A stretch of 64,000 nucleotides of DNA from Rudanella lutea DSM 19387 (lineage in GTDB: Bacteria > Bacteroidota > Bacteroidia > Cytophagales > Spirosomataceae). A program made the position numbers and the translations under genes. The DNA is taken from positions 353,694 to 417,693 of the forward strand of contig NZ_KB913013.1 in NCBI RefSeq assembly GCF_000383955.1, given 5' to 3'. The notes beneath the pieces are model-generated. The model did no database searches and was not told the origin of the DNA. It was given only the letters and a program-made list of their open reading frames with translations. Below, piece after piece: positions 8,290 to 16,133 of the stretch (position 1 is its first letter; each line of letters begins with the position of its first letter).

Positions 8290-9114
8290 TTAGTTGTTTT
8301 CGCCCAAGGGCATAACCAATACGGGGATGGTAGCATGGTTGACCACATCTTCGGCGACGCTGCCGCTCAGCAGGTGCCAGAGGCCGTCGTGCTGATGGGT
8401 GAACAGGAGGATCAGGTCGGCCGCCTGTTTCTCCGCAAATTCCAGAATGCCGCCCGGTACATCGGCACTGCTCACAAACGTAAATTCGTAATTGGTCAGG
8501 TGCTGCGCCGTAGCCAGTTCGGTCATGAACTCCCGGATGCCTTCGGGTACGCGGGCGTCGGTGGGCGTGAGCACATACACGTACTGCCGCACCCCATCGC
8601 CCAGATGAAAGGGCCAGGCGGGGTGCGTTTTGAGCCGCTCATCGACATCAATGGCGCAAATAGCCCGCTTCGGAGCAAAGTTGGGTTGTCCTTCTTTCAC
8701 CACCAGCACGGGGCAGTGTACCCGTCGGATCACCTGCTCGGCATTGGAGCCAACGAGCCACTCGGCCCAGCCGGTTGCCCCACGCGAGGCCATCACAATC
8801 AAGTCGGCAGGGTAGCTGGCCATTACGCCGTACAGCCCTTTGCTATCGGTGGTCACAAGCGGGTTTATGGTCAGGTCGGCATACTGCGGGGCCTGGCACA
8901 GGGCCTGTAGAGCCTGCGTTGCTTCGGCTTCCTGCTCATCTATGTAGTTGGCCAGGGGCAGCGGAGCTTCGGTCAGGCCGGGTGTGGCCAGATTGTACGG
9001 TACGTAATGCAACAGGGTGATCTGCGCACCGTACTGGCGGGCGAGGCTGGCCGCAACGGGCAGGGCCTCGTTGGCGAGCGGGCTAAGGTCGGTTGGGACA
9101 AGGATATGGTTCAT
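8290..9114 (-). CDS. Universal stress protein, tandem UspA domains
   Basis: A 274-residue cytoplasmic two-domain UspA protein. It begins MNHILVPTDLSPLANEALPVAASLA. Domain 1 carries DLIVMASRGATGWAEWLVGSNAEQVI and domain 2 DLILLFTHQHDGLWHLLSGSVAEDVV, the usual nucleotide-loop regions; the second G-x2-G is altered to HQHDG. It is the first gene of a two-gene operon with the PPOX protein. A candidate Crp/Fnr site with -7 box lies at 9202-9158, and an extra perfect TGAC-N4-GTCA palindrome lies at 9211-9222 without a matching box. Confidence 0.93.
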   Translation of the reverse strand: MNHILVPTDLSPLANEALPVAASLARQYGAQITLLHYVPYNLATPGLTEAPLPLANYIDEQEAEATQALQALCQAPQYADLTINPLVTTDSKGLYGVMASYPADLIVMASRGATGWAEWLVGSNAEQVIRRVHCPVLVVKEGQPNFAPKRAICAIDVDERLKTHPAWPFHLGDGVRQYVYVLTPTDARVPEGIREFMTELATAQHLTNYEFTFVSSADVPGGILEFAEKQAADLILLFTHQHDGLWHLLSGSVAEDVVNHATIPVLVMPLGENN

Positions 9115-9157
9115 GGCGTCGGGGTGAATGGGCGTCAGTTGGGTGTAACCGACGATG

Positions 9158-9202
9158 TAAAATTGGGCCCGATGCGGGCGTTGAACTGTGATGGCCGTTA
9201 GG
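9158..9202 (-). promoter_or_regulatory. Crp/Fnr-type operator and -7 box before usp (8290-9114)
   Basis: On the minus strand TAAC-GGCC-ATCA (16-bp frame 9202-9187) is followed at the 22-nt offset by CAATTTTA (9165-9158), a weak -7 box ending TTTA. The left and right half-sites are the same as at the 22265 site. A second element, TGAC-TCTT-GTCA, lies upstream at 9211-9222. Confidence 0.45.
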
Positions 9203-9302
9203 GGACCGGGTGACTCTTGTCAGGCCCGCAACCTACCAGAATCACACCCCGGCCTGACCCGCTTCACAATAAGAGTCACCTGCATCGCCCAACTTTACCG
9301 TA

Positions 9303-9416
9303 AAATGTAGAATGAACAATGAATGATGAATAATGGGGTTGTCTGCTGGTTATCAGGCTTTATCTTATTCGTCCTACTCTATACATTGTTCATTTTACAC
9401 TATTCATCATTCATTT
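9303..9416. repeat. Intergenic inverted repeat, family C, copy 1
   Basis: The left arm (9303-9336) runs AATGTAGAATGAACAATG and onward, the right arm (9382-9416) CATTGTTCATTTTACAC and onward, pairing around about 45 nt. The words TGAATAATG and CATTGTTC recur at 30815 and 59337. The arm ends 15 nt before the start codon at 9431. In the rest of the divergent space (9115-9302) I see only the operators noted, plus a weak TGAC-CCGC-TTCA with CAACTTTA at 9290 facing the gene at 9431. Confidence 0.75.
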
Positions 9417-9430
9417 GATTCGCCAATGCC

Positions 9431-10123
9431 ATGAACCGCTACGCTATCTTTTTGGGCCTTTTCCTGACGTGTGTTCTACCTGGTTACGGCCAGAAAACGA
9501 GCCTGTACGGGGGCGCTGGTTTTTTTCGGATCGGCTATGCCAACCTGCATCAATCTGGCCGGGCGTTGGCGGCTGTATCGTCGACCCGGCTGGCTCCGCT
9601 GGGTAACGATTTTTTGTGTGTCGGGGGCGAAGGGTACGCCCGGCTGAACAAATACGTCGTGGGCGGAGGGGGCTACGGGATGGCCCGCCGGACTATGGCG
9701 CAAAATGGGCTCCGGGCCGAACCCTTCAGCGGGGGCGGTCTGATTCAGGCGGGGCGGATTGTGCTCGACAAACCCCGTTTCTGGCTGTACCCAAGTTTGG
9801 GGGCTGGTTTTTCGGTGATCGGGCTAACTCAGTATGAGCAAAGCCCTACCGGTGAGCGCCTGAATGAGTCGACGGTTATGCTGCCAAATTTCAACCTGCA
9901 TCTGGGCATCGGGGCCGACTGGCTTGCGTTCCGCATCGATAGCGACGACCGCAAACGTAACGGTGGTCTTCTGCTGGGTTTTCGGGCGGGGTACCAGTTT
10001 AGCCCGATTGCCACCAACTGGTCGGGCGACACCGAAACGCTCTCGGCCACCCTGCCGCGCTATGCAACCAATGGCTATTTTATCACGGTGGTGATCGGGG
10101 CCGGTGGCTTTGCACGTTTGTGA
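9431..10123 (+). CDS. Putative outer-membrane beta-barrel protein, unknown function
   Basis: A 230-residue exported protein. A Sec signal peptide is clear (MNRYAIFLGLFLTCVLPGYGQ, cut after about residue 21). The mature part is rich in Gly and aromatic residues with alternating patterns such as GGYGMARRTM, FWLYPSLGAGFSVIG and FNLHLGIGADWLAF, and ends in a hydrophobic strand GYFITVVIGAGGFARL. This fits a small barrel of 8-10 strands. I do not recognise a named family. It is monocistronic, behind a family C repeat, and may be divergently co-regulated with the usp on its left. Confidence 0.75.
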   Translation: MNRYAIFLGLFLTCVLPGYGQKTSLYGGAGFFRIGYANLHQSGRALAAVSSTRLAPLGNDFLCVGGEGYARLNKYVVGGGGYGMARRTMAQNGLRAEPFSGGGLIQAGRIVLDKPRFWLYPSLGAGFSVIGLTQYEQSPTGERLNESTVMLPNFNLHLGIGADWLAFRIDSDDRKRNGGLLLGFRAGYQFSPIATNWSGDTETLSATLPRYATNGYFITVVIGAGGFARL

Positions 10124-10228
10124 GGGGGGGTGGGCGGGCGTGCCTGTAAGCCGTGGAGCCGAGTTAGGTTTCTTATCGGAAAACCCCTGACGGGGTAAAA
10201 CGGCTCGGTCCATGCCCTTAGCCAATGG

Positions 10229-10325
10229 ATACGAATTGGACACGGATGACGCGGCTCGGGCCTATTTTACGGATTGATAAAACAAATCGGCGTACATCTG
10301 CCCAATCTGTGTTATCCGCGTACCA
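10229..10325. repeat. Intergenic inverted repeat built of CACGGATGACGCGG-type words (family F)
   Basis: GAATTGGACACGGATGACGC (10229-10248) faces AATCTGTGTTATCCGCGTAC and CAATTC at 10300-10325, forming an inverted repeat with GAATTGG/CCAATTC ends. A further half, ATCTATGTCATCTGCGTA, lies at 10372-10390. Similar degenerate words (ATCCGTGTTATCCGCG) are known between genes of many unrelated bacteria. It fills most of 10124-10439, where no gene is seen. Confidence 0.65.
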
Positions 10326-10439
10326 ATTCTTCAGTATTGAACAGTGGTTATAAATCTGTGGAAATGGGCCTGATCTATGTCATCTGCGTATCAGTCTGGC
10401 ATGACCGAAAAGAGAACATTGACCAAAATCAGCCAGAGA

Positions 10440-10484
10440 TCTGACTAAACGCAGTGTTTGGCGAGGGGAGACGCCATACTTTTG
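10440..10484 (+). promoter_or_regulatory. Promoter with partial Crp/Fnr-type site before a candidate small RNA
   Basis: A perfect -7 box TACTTTTG (10477-10484) lies 22 nt after the frame holding TGAC-TAAA-CGCA (10442-10453). The left half-site is perfect, but the right half differs at two bases from GTCA. No start codon of a convincing gene follows within 240 nt. Confidence 0.45.
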
Positions 10485-10489
10485 AATTG

Positions 10490-10595
10490 GATTAGACGCT
10501 TACAAAGGGAGAATAGCAGCTCAGCTTTAGGGCTGGAATACGTTGCTAACTGGGTAGTTAATTAAGCCTGTAGTGGTGTCCATTACGGGCTTTTT
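10490..10595 (+). ncRNA. Candidate small RNA (or leader of the LOG gene)
   Basis: The stretch between the TACTTTTG box and a strong terminator is about 105 nt long. The terminator pairs AAGCCTGTAGTGG (10564-10576) with CCATTACGGGCTT (10580-10592) and has a T run. Internal pairings such as CAGC/GCTG and AACT-GGGT-AGTT are visible. No ORF fits it. It does not contain the SRP RNA core. It could instead be an attenuated leader for the gene at 10732. Confidence 0.4.
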
Positions 10596-10731
10596 CTTTA
10601 TGTGGCTGTCCACAGGCCCGAAAAAGCGTCCACTGAAGTATTTAATCGCCCATTGCCGCCACGGCCCGCCGACGTTCATCATCCGGCAGCCCGGTCTTAA
10701 CCAAACGTGGCCTGCACACGCTCACTCGTTC

Positions 10732-11499
10732 ATGGCTCCTGACTCTACCGTACAGGCTAACCCCCGGCCACCCATTCGCCCGTTGCTCCGCGACGGACTT
10801 ACGCAATCGCTCGATGGTCCCAAAGATCGGCGCTCCGAACTTCGGTTTGTTGTGCAGATTGCCTGGCAGTTTTTCAAAGGACTCCGAACCCTCCATTTTG
10901 TGGGGCCCTGTATAACGGTCTTCGGCTCGGCCCGGTTTAGGGAGGGGCACCCCTACTACGAACAAACCCGGCATGTTGGGCGGGCCATTGGGGAACTGGG
11001 CTTTACCGTGATGACGGGCGGAGGGCCGGGGCTGATGGAAGCCGCTAACCGGGGTGCCTTCGAGGCCGGGGGGCGCTCGGTGGGGTGCAATATCCGGCTG
11101 CCGTTTGAGCAGCAACCTAATCCATACCTGCACACCAGCGTCACGATCGACTTCTTTTTTGTTCGTAAGGTGCTTTTGCTCAAGTACTCCTACGCGTTTG
11201 TGGTGATGCCCGGCGGTTGGGGTACGATGGACGAGCTATTTGAAACGCTTACCCTTGTGCAAACGGGCGTGGTGCATAATTTTCCGGTGGTGCTCATGGG
11301 CCGCGAATACTATCAGCCCCTGGTCGACTACATGGGCGATATGCTCAAGGCGGGCACCATCAGCGAGCAGGATCTGAAACTGGTGCTGTTGACCGACGAT
11401 GTGGCCGAGGCTCAGGAACATATTCGCAAATACGTACAGACGCACTACAAAGTGGTAAAACGCCGGAAACCTCTGTGGTGGCTCCTCGAACGGGTTTAA
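10732..11499 (+). CDS. LOG-family (TIGR00730) nucleotide phosphoribohydrolase
   Basis: A 255-residue cytosolic Rossmann-fold protein of the lysine-decarboxylase-like LOG family. Bacterial members split nucleoside 5'-monophosphates into base and ribose phosphate. The motifs are GGGPGLMEAAN (96-106) and PGGWGTMDE (160-168), the family signature holding the catalytic Arg/Glu region. The reading frame runs open upstream to 10573 through a terminator hairpin, so the ATG at 10732 (MAPDSTVQ) is preferred; its length then fits the family. It stands alone and shares a two-way terminator with the convergent gene at 11568. In some genomes this family sits with Usp and ATPase genes, as here. Confidence 0.88.
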   Translation: MAPDSTVQANPRPPIRPLLRDGLTQSLDGPKDRRSELRFVVQIAWQFFKGLRTLHFVGPCITVFGSARFREGHPYYEQTRHVGRAIGELGFTVMTGGGPGLMEAANRGAFEAGGRSVGCNIRLPFEQQPNPYLHTSVTIDFFFVRKVLLLKYSYAFVVMPGGWGTMDELFETLTLVQTGVVHNFPVVLMGREYYQPLVDYMGDMLKAGTISEQDLKLVLLTDDVAEAQEHIRKYVQTHYKVVKRRKPLWWLLERV

Positions 11500-11516
11500 G
11501 CCCCACCAGTATGAAC

Positions 11517-11556
11517 ACCAAAAAGGCCCTCACTTGCAAGCGAGGGCCTTTTTGGT
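11517..11556. terminator. Bidirectional terminator between LOG gene and 11568 gene
   Basis: ACCAAAAAGGCCCTC (11517-11531) pairs perfectly with GAGGGCCTTTTTGGT (11542-11556), with T runs on both strands. It lies between convergent genes. Confidence 0.9.
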
Positions 11557-11567
11557 ACAATATGCTG

Positions 11568-14186
11568 TTACTGGTGTACAATCCGAACGGTCTCGGTTTG
11601 CCCGCCGTTGGTGGCCCGTAGGAGCAGCACGCCCGGTGCGCCGGGTTGCAGGCGGAACGTTTGCTCGGGCTGTGCCTGTGGGTTAGCCACCCGTCGTCCG
11701 TCGAGCATCCGACCCTGTACATCGGTGAGCTGAAGGTCGAGGGGCTCGTCTGTCGGGCTACTGATACGAACCCGAAGCACGCTTTCAACCGGGTTTCCCA
11801 ATACCTGCACCCTCAGGCGGCTGTCGGGTTCAGCCCCGGCCAGACGCGCCCGCCCGCAGGTAGCTTTCAGGTCCCACCGAATCGAAACCGTCTGCCCACG
11901 TTGCCGGGCGGTAATGGTAAATGGTTCAATGTCAGTGGCTGTACGGCTGGCCGGGTCCACAAACGCGTTGGGGTTGGTTGTCCAGCCAGTAATGCCGGGA
12001 GCCATAAATTCAACCGGTGAGCCGTCGCCACCCCACGTCCGAAACGTAATGGCGCCCGTAGCGCAGTTGTACACAGGAGGCAGTAGCTGAAGGCCACCTA
12101 CGGGTGGAGCGGTTTGGCAGTAGCCGGGCAGGTCGAAGAGGTACGTTGTGGTCAGGCCGCTTTGGGTAGCCTGAATGAGAATTGGCTTAGGGTCGGCACG
12201 CAGCCCCGGCTCTACCGTACCGATGCTATCGGTAGGGGTTACCCGCCCGATACCCGGCGTTACGTAGGTAATGGGAGAGCCGTTTCCCCCGGTCACGCGC
12301 AGGCTGATGGCCCCCGTCTGGCAATTGTACACGGGAAGGTAAAGCGCCAGCGGCTGGGGTGTGGGCGGCACTACCTCAATCGTAAACGTCGTTACCACGG
12401 GTTTGTCGCGGAAAGCGGCTGTGCTCGCGGTTACGGTAACCGAATAGACCCCCACGGTTCGGGCGGTGCCCACAATAGTCCAGACGGGGCTATATGAGCC
12501 AACGTCGTTGCGGCTAAATGTGGAGAGCCCAGCGGGGAGGCCGACCACGGTCAGCTGCCAGTTCGAATTATAGTTAAGCTCGTAGGGGGTCGGGTCGGAG
12601 AAATACTGTCCGATAGGAAACCCTTGCCGTAGCGCTGTGACGTCGTCGACGGTCAGCCGGAGGGTTGGAATCGGGCGGTTCAGGACCGGTGGTAACGGGG
12701 TTACGGCGTTGGTGCAGGCCCGGTTCAGGTCGAACAGAACCGAAATCGCTACGTTCCCTTGTCGGGCCTGAATTGGAATCGGTTTGGGGTCGTTGCGCAG
12801 ACCGGGCTCCACCTCCCCCGTGGTGGCAGTGGCTGATGTGCGGCTGATGCCGGGGGCTTCAAATGTAATCGGCGATCCATCCCCCCCGCTTGTCAGAAAG
12901 GTAATTTGGCCGGTTTGGCAATTGTAGACCGGGGAGAGCAGCACCAGTGGCGAGGCTACCGTCCGTTCGGGTTTGAGTTTGATGGTCCCGGTGGTGCCCG
13001 TCAACACGAGCCCGCCGTCGGTTGCTACGGCCACGTCGGTCAGGCGTTCGATGTACGTAGTGGAGAGGCTGTAGTCGCGGAAGGCGAGGGTTGCCAGAAA
13101 TGCCGGATCGTCGGGGTTGGCAATGGGGTCGGCGCTTATTTTGTAGAGTCGGTAGTCGTAGAAATCCGGACCGGGGTAAGTGTTGCCGAGTATGTAGCAC
13201 ACCTTGCCATCGGCTCCCGTGTAGGTTGTCAGGTAGGGGGTTGTCGCGTCGATGGTACTCATCGCCTTACCCCGTTTCACCGTCCCCATATCGTCAATTT
13301 CGAGCAGAATAGCCCGGTTGGGAGCCTGTACGAGCGACGAGAATCCGTAGCCAATACCTGCGAGTGCAAACCCGCTGCCGTTGGCCGCCGGGCTGATGTC
13401 GGTGATGCTGAAGGTCGACCGAACCCGGTTTTGACCGGCTGCCGAGAGCGCATCGACCGGTTTCTCCCAGCGCACCGTGCCGGCCGGGTCGAGCCGGGCT
13501 ATCCAGCCTGTTGCCGGACCGCTGGGGTCGGTTGGGTAAGCCCCACTGCCGGGAATTGAGCCGCCCAGTAATACATCGCCATCCGGGGTGACGAGCAGCG
13601 TTTCGAGTTGCACATTGACCGAGGTTCCGGCCCGGTTGAGGGCGGTAAATTGCCGGTTCCAGCTCGGATTGCCGTCGGGATTGTATTTGGTCAGGGTGCC
13701 ATTGGCGTTCAGAATCAAAAATCCGTTGTCGGTAGTGCCGGTGATGCTGCGGATGTTGAAGAAGTCGGGGTACATAGGGCCACCGGGGCCATACGTGTGG
13801 TACCACTCACGGGTGTACACCAACCGCCCGGCCGCATCCAGTTTTTGCAAACCCCACCAGGCTTCAAACCGGCGCGGGTCGAGGCCCGACTGCATATAAA
13901 TGATACCACTGTACAGGGTGATATAGCCCCCGTCGGCAGTGCTGCCAATTGGGTAGGTAAATCCGCTGATGGGCCGGATGGTATCGCCCGATAGGCTGTA
14001 TTCGATGCCGCCCGTGACCAGATTGCCACTGGCGGGAAGCACGATGCGATTGGCCATTGACTCCGACGACCTGAACGAAACACTCCATTGCGGGTCGGGC
14101 AGATTCGTTTGCCCCCACGCGAACGGTTGCCCCAGCAACAGCAGCAGGCCGACACAAAACCGGGAAAGTTGGTACACGGTTTTCAT
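11568..14186 (-). CDS. Large secreted protein with three YNC repeats and a type IX-like C-terminal domain
   Basis: An 872-residue exported protein. A signal peptide (MKTVYQLSRFCVGLLLLLGQPFAWGQ) is followed by a propeller-like half (30-410) with recurring D-x-NG and GGS patterns, such as TTDNGFLILNANGTLTKYNPDG. Three related modules start near 416, 615 and 701, each reading PVYNC-x-TG-x-I then GG(D/N)GSP and PGI. An Ig-like segment (about 500-610) separates the first two. The last 80 residues (NPVESVLRVRISS...VLLLRATNGGQTETVRIVHQ) resemble the sorting domain used by the type IX system for export to the cell surface. The function is unknown; adhesion or surface binding is plausible. The gene is monocistronic. 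Confidence 0.82.
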   Translation of the reverse strand: MKTVYQLSRFCVGLLLLLGQPFAWGQTNLPDPQWSVSFRSSESMANRIVLPASGNLVTGGIEYSLSGDTIRPISGFTYPIGSTADGGYITLYSGIIYMQSGLDPRRFEAWWGLQKLDAAGRLVYTREWYHTYGPGGPMYPDFFNIRSITGTTDNGFLILNANGTLTKYNPDGNPSWNRQFTALNRAGTSVNVQLETLLVTPDGDVLLGGSIPGSGAYPTDPSGPATGWIARLDPAGTVRWEKPVDALSAAGQNRVRSTFSITDISPAANGSGFALAGIGYGFSSLVQAPNRAILLEIDDMGTVKRGKAMSTIDATTPYLTTYTGADGKVCYILGNTYPGPDFYDYRLYKISADPIANPDDPAFLATLAFRDYSLSTTYIERLTDVAVATDGGLVLTGTTGTIKLKPERTVASPLVLLSPVYNCQTGQITFLTSGGDGSPITFEAPGISRTSATATTGEVEPGLRNDPKPIPIQARQGNVAISVLFDLNRACTNAVTPLPPVLNRPIPTLRLTVDDVTALRQGFPIGQYFSDPTPYELNYNSNWQLTVVGLPAGLSTFSRNDVGSYSPVWTIVGTARTVGVYSVTVTASTAAFRDKPVVTTFTIEVVPPTPQPLALYLPVYNCQTGAISLRVTGGNGSPITYVTPGIGRVTPTDSIGTVEPGLRADPKPILIQATQSGLTTTYLFDLPGYCQTAPPVGGLQLLPPVYNCATGAITFRTWGGDGSPVEFMAPGITGWTTNPNAFVDPASRTATDIEPFTITARQRGQTVSIRWDLKATCGRARLAGAEPDSRLRVQVLGNPVESVLRVRISSPTDEPLDLQLTDVQGRMLDGRRVANPQAQPEQTFRLQPGAPGVLLLRATNGGQTETVRIVHQ

Positions 14187-14389
14187 GATGAAAAGAGGTT
14201 GATGTACAGCCAGCCGACACTCGTCAGTTGGCTGTACAAAGGTGACAGTCAGTTGGCTAAGGCGCTCTGATAGGCGTCAGATGCCGACGTGTTCTTTATC
14301 AGGCGGGAAAGAAATAGCCTGATGATTGCGTGCAACTCAACGACCGGCTTTCGTGTTGCAGGGGCAAACAACTGAGGTGAGTACCCACT

Positions 14390-15028
14390 ATGAAATTAAC
14401 GAACGAGTTTTTGCAGGAACGATTGAACGGGCAGTTTGAGCATTTATTGCTGGACGAAATCGCGAAGGCGGGGCAGTACAAACGGGTTTCGGCCGGGGCG
14501 TATCTGATCCGGCCGGGCGAATACATCCGGTCGGTGCCCATCATCCTGCACGGCTCGGTGAAGATCATGCGCCCCGACAAAGAAGGCCGCGAGGCTCTGC
14601 TGTACTACCTCGGCGGGATGGATGCCTGCGCCATGTCGCTGACGTGCTGTCTGGGTAGCAAGCAAAGTGAAATTACGGCCGTAGTGGAAGAAGACACCGA
14701 GCTGATTGCCATTCCGGTTGATAAGGTCGATGAGTGGATGTGCCGGTTCTCGACCTGGAAACAGTTTGTGTTTCAGACTTACCAAAAACGATTTGACAAT
14801 CTGCTGGCCACGGTCGACGAGGTGATTTTTCATAAGCTCGACGAGCGGTTGCTGGCGTACCTGCACAAGAAAGTGCAGAGCTGCGGTTGCCGGGTGCTGT
14901 CGATTACCCACGAAGAGATTGCGCAGGATTTGGCCACCTCACGTGAGGTAATCTCCCGACTGCTCAAGCAGCTCGAAAAAAACGGGGTATTGAAGCTGAT
15001 GCGCAACAAAATTGATATGCTAAAGTAG
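14390..15028 (+). CDS. Crp/Fnr-family transcription regulator
   Basis: A 212-residue regulator with an N-terminal cyclic-nucleotide-binding-type barrel (about 30-115), a long dimer helix (about 120-160) and a C-terminal winged HTH with recognition helix SREVISRLLKQLEK (184-197). Arg185, Glu186, Ser189 and Arg190 match the DNA-contact positions of Crp/Fnr proteins, whose half-sites contain GA. The Fnr iron-sulfur N-terminal cysteines are absent. Instead Cys80, Cys86, Cys87, Cys118, Cys165 and Cys167 lie in the barrel and near the hinge, possibly for redox or persulfide sensing (inference). It directly precedes tauE and heads the sulfur island, and is the likely reader of the TRAS-N4-RTCA sites. 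I see no such site before its own gene. Confidence 0.92.
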   Translation: MKLTNEFLQERLNGQFEHLLLDEIAKAGQYKRVSAGAYLIRPGEYIRSVPIILHGSVKIMRPDKEGREALLYYLGGMDACAMSLTCCLGSKQSEITAVVEEDTELIAIPVDKVDEWMCRFSTWKQFVFQTYQKRFDNLLATVDEVIFHKLDERLLAYLHKKVQSCGCRVLSITHEEIAQDLATSREVISRLLKQLEKNGVLKLMRNKIDMLK

Positions 15029-15043
15029 ACAAAGTGGGGTTCG

Positions 15044-15088
15044 TGTAACATTTGTCACGGAACCGGCGTGCCGCGAGGCCGTATTTCG
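15044..15088 (+). promoter_or_regulatory. Crp/Fnr-type operator and -7 box before tauE
   Basis: TGTAACATTTGTCACG (15044-15059) is a near-perfect palindrome, TAAC-ATTT-GTCA. At the 22-nt offset lies GTATTTCG (15081-15088), a weak -7 box whose end TTTCG matches that of pfkB. The tauE start codon follows at 15113. The site lies 15 nt after the stop codon of the regulator gene. Confidence 0.7.
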
Positions 15089-15112
15089 CTATCCTATATT
15101 ACTGGAGCGACT

Positions 15113-15943
15113 ATGACCTCATTACAACTGGCCGGTTTTTCGGCCTCCTTACTCATCGGTGTCAGCCTCGGGCTGATTGGCGGAGGGGGCAGCATCCTGA
15201 CCCTGCCCGTATTGGTGTACTTGCTGGGGATTAACCCGGTTATCTCAACGGCCTATTCGTTATTTATTGTGGGCGTGACCTCGCTCGTGGGCTCGGTCAA
15301 TTTCATGCGCAAGAAACTGGTCGATTACAAAGCCGGGATCATCTTCGCCATTCCTTCGTTCACGGCCGTTTTTCTTACCCGAAAATACATTGTACCCGCT
15401 ATCCCCGACGTGCTGTTTACGTTGGGAGACCTGACCGTCACCAAAAACATCGGCATCATGGTGTTTTTTGCCCTCGTGATGCTGGCGGCTTCGTACTCCA
15501 TGCTGCGGGACAGCCGCAACGGAGCCGATACCGAAGACGAGGAGCCCCGGTTCAACTACCCGCTCATTGGTCTCGAAGGGGCCGTGGTGGGCGTGCTGAC
15601 GGGGATCGTGGGGGCCGGGGGCGGCTTCCTGATTATTCCGGCCCTGGTGGTGCTGGCCCGCTTGCCCATGCGCATGGCTGTGGGCACTTCCCTGCTCATT
15701 ATCGCGGCTAAATCGCTCATTGGCTTCGTAGGCGATGTGGCTAATCTGCATATCGACTGGGCGTTTCTGCTCGAATTTACGGCCCTATCGGTGGTTGGCA
15801 TCTTTGTGGGTATGTACCTGTCGCGGTATGTAGCGAGTGCCCGGCTCAAAAAAGCGTTTGGCTGGTTTGTGCTCATCATGGGTGTTTACATCATCAGCCG
15901 CGAATTATTCTTTTCGCCCGATCTGCGTAACAAAAGTCACTGA
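15113..15943 (+). CDS. TauE/SafE-family sulfite/sulfur-compound exporter
   Basis: A 276-residue inner-membrane protein with about eight helices in two repeated halves. Each half has the family's Gly-rich turn: GLIGGGGSILTLPVLVYLLG near the start and GIVGAGGGFLIIPALVVLARLPMRMAVGTSLLIIA near 165-200. Members export sulfite, sulfoacetate or other organosulfur anions. ATG 15113 (MTSLQLAGF) is preferred; the frame stays open upstream to 15068, but that would place the start inside the promoter. Its place between the Crp-type regulator and a persulfide dioxygenase suggests it removes sulfite or thiosulfate formed during sulfide oxidation. Its final codons contain the operator of the next gene. Confidence 0.9.
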   Translation: MTSLQLAGFSASLLIGVSLGLIGGGGSILTLPVLVYLLGINPVISTAYSLFIVGVTSLVGSVNFMRKKLVDYKAGIIFAIPSFTAVFLTRKYIVPAIPDVLFTLGDLTVTKNIGIMVFFALVMLAASYSMLRDSRNGADTEDEEPRFNYPLIGLEGAVVGVLTGIVGAGGGFLIIPALVVLARLPMRMAVGTSLLIIAAKSLIGFVGDVANLHIDWAFLLEFTALSVVGIFVGMYLSRYVASARLKKAFGWFVLIMGVYIISRELFFSPDLRNKSH

Positions 15944-15970
15944 ACAGGGGCGGTAGGGCGTCTACTTTTG
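15926..15970 (+). promoter_or_regulatory. Crp/Fnr-type operator and -7 box before the first persulfide dioxygenase gene
   Basis: TAAC-AAAA-GTCA (15928-15939) overlaps the last codons and stop of tauE. A perfect -7 box, TACTTTTG (15963-15970), starts exactly 22 nt after the 16-bp frame (15926-15941). The leader to the start codon at 16134 is then about 155 nt and holds a 16-bp tandem repeat and a family B arm. Confidence 0.65.
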
Positions 15971-16014
15971 TTTCATAATCAGTTGAATAATTGAATTACA
16001 ACGGTTTGCCGTGG

Positions 16015-16054
16015 CGACGGACCACCGTAGTGACGGACCACCGTAATGACGGAC
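16015..16054 (+). repeat. Short tandem repeat, 16-bp unit
   Basis: The unit GACGGACCACCGTAGT occurs at 16015-16030, again with one change (16031-16046), and partly a third time (16047-16054). It lies in the leader of the gene at 16134. A family B word run (16093-16123, ACAAACGAAAAACCACAAAC and on) follows it and ends 10 nt before the start codon. Confidence 0.7.
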
Positions 16055-16133
16055 CATGAGTTTCGCGCCGGTGGGTGAAGGCCCAACGAGACACTACAAA
16101 CGAAAAACCACAAACCATAAACCAGTTAGCACG

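Noticed and set aside
9211-9222. TGAC-TCTT-GTCA as the main operator of the usp at 8290
   Set aside because: A perfect palindrome, but no -7 box at the 22-nt offset on either strand; the site at 9187-9202 fits the spacing. It may still be a second site.
10573-10731. N-terminal extension of the LOG protein
   Set aside because: It would run through a terminator hairpin and adds residues foreign to the family; ATG 10732 fits better.
14187-14389. Self-control site before the Crp/Fnr gene
   Set aside because: TGACAGTCA at about 14243 has the wrong spacer, and no TTTG box lies at the expected distance.
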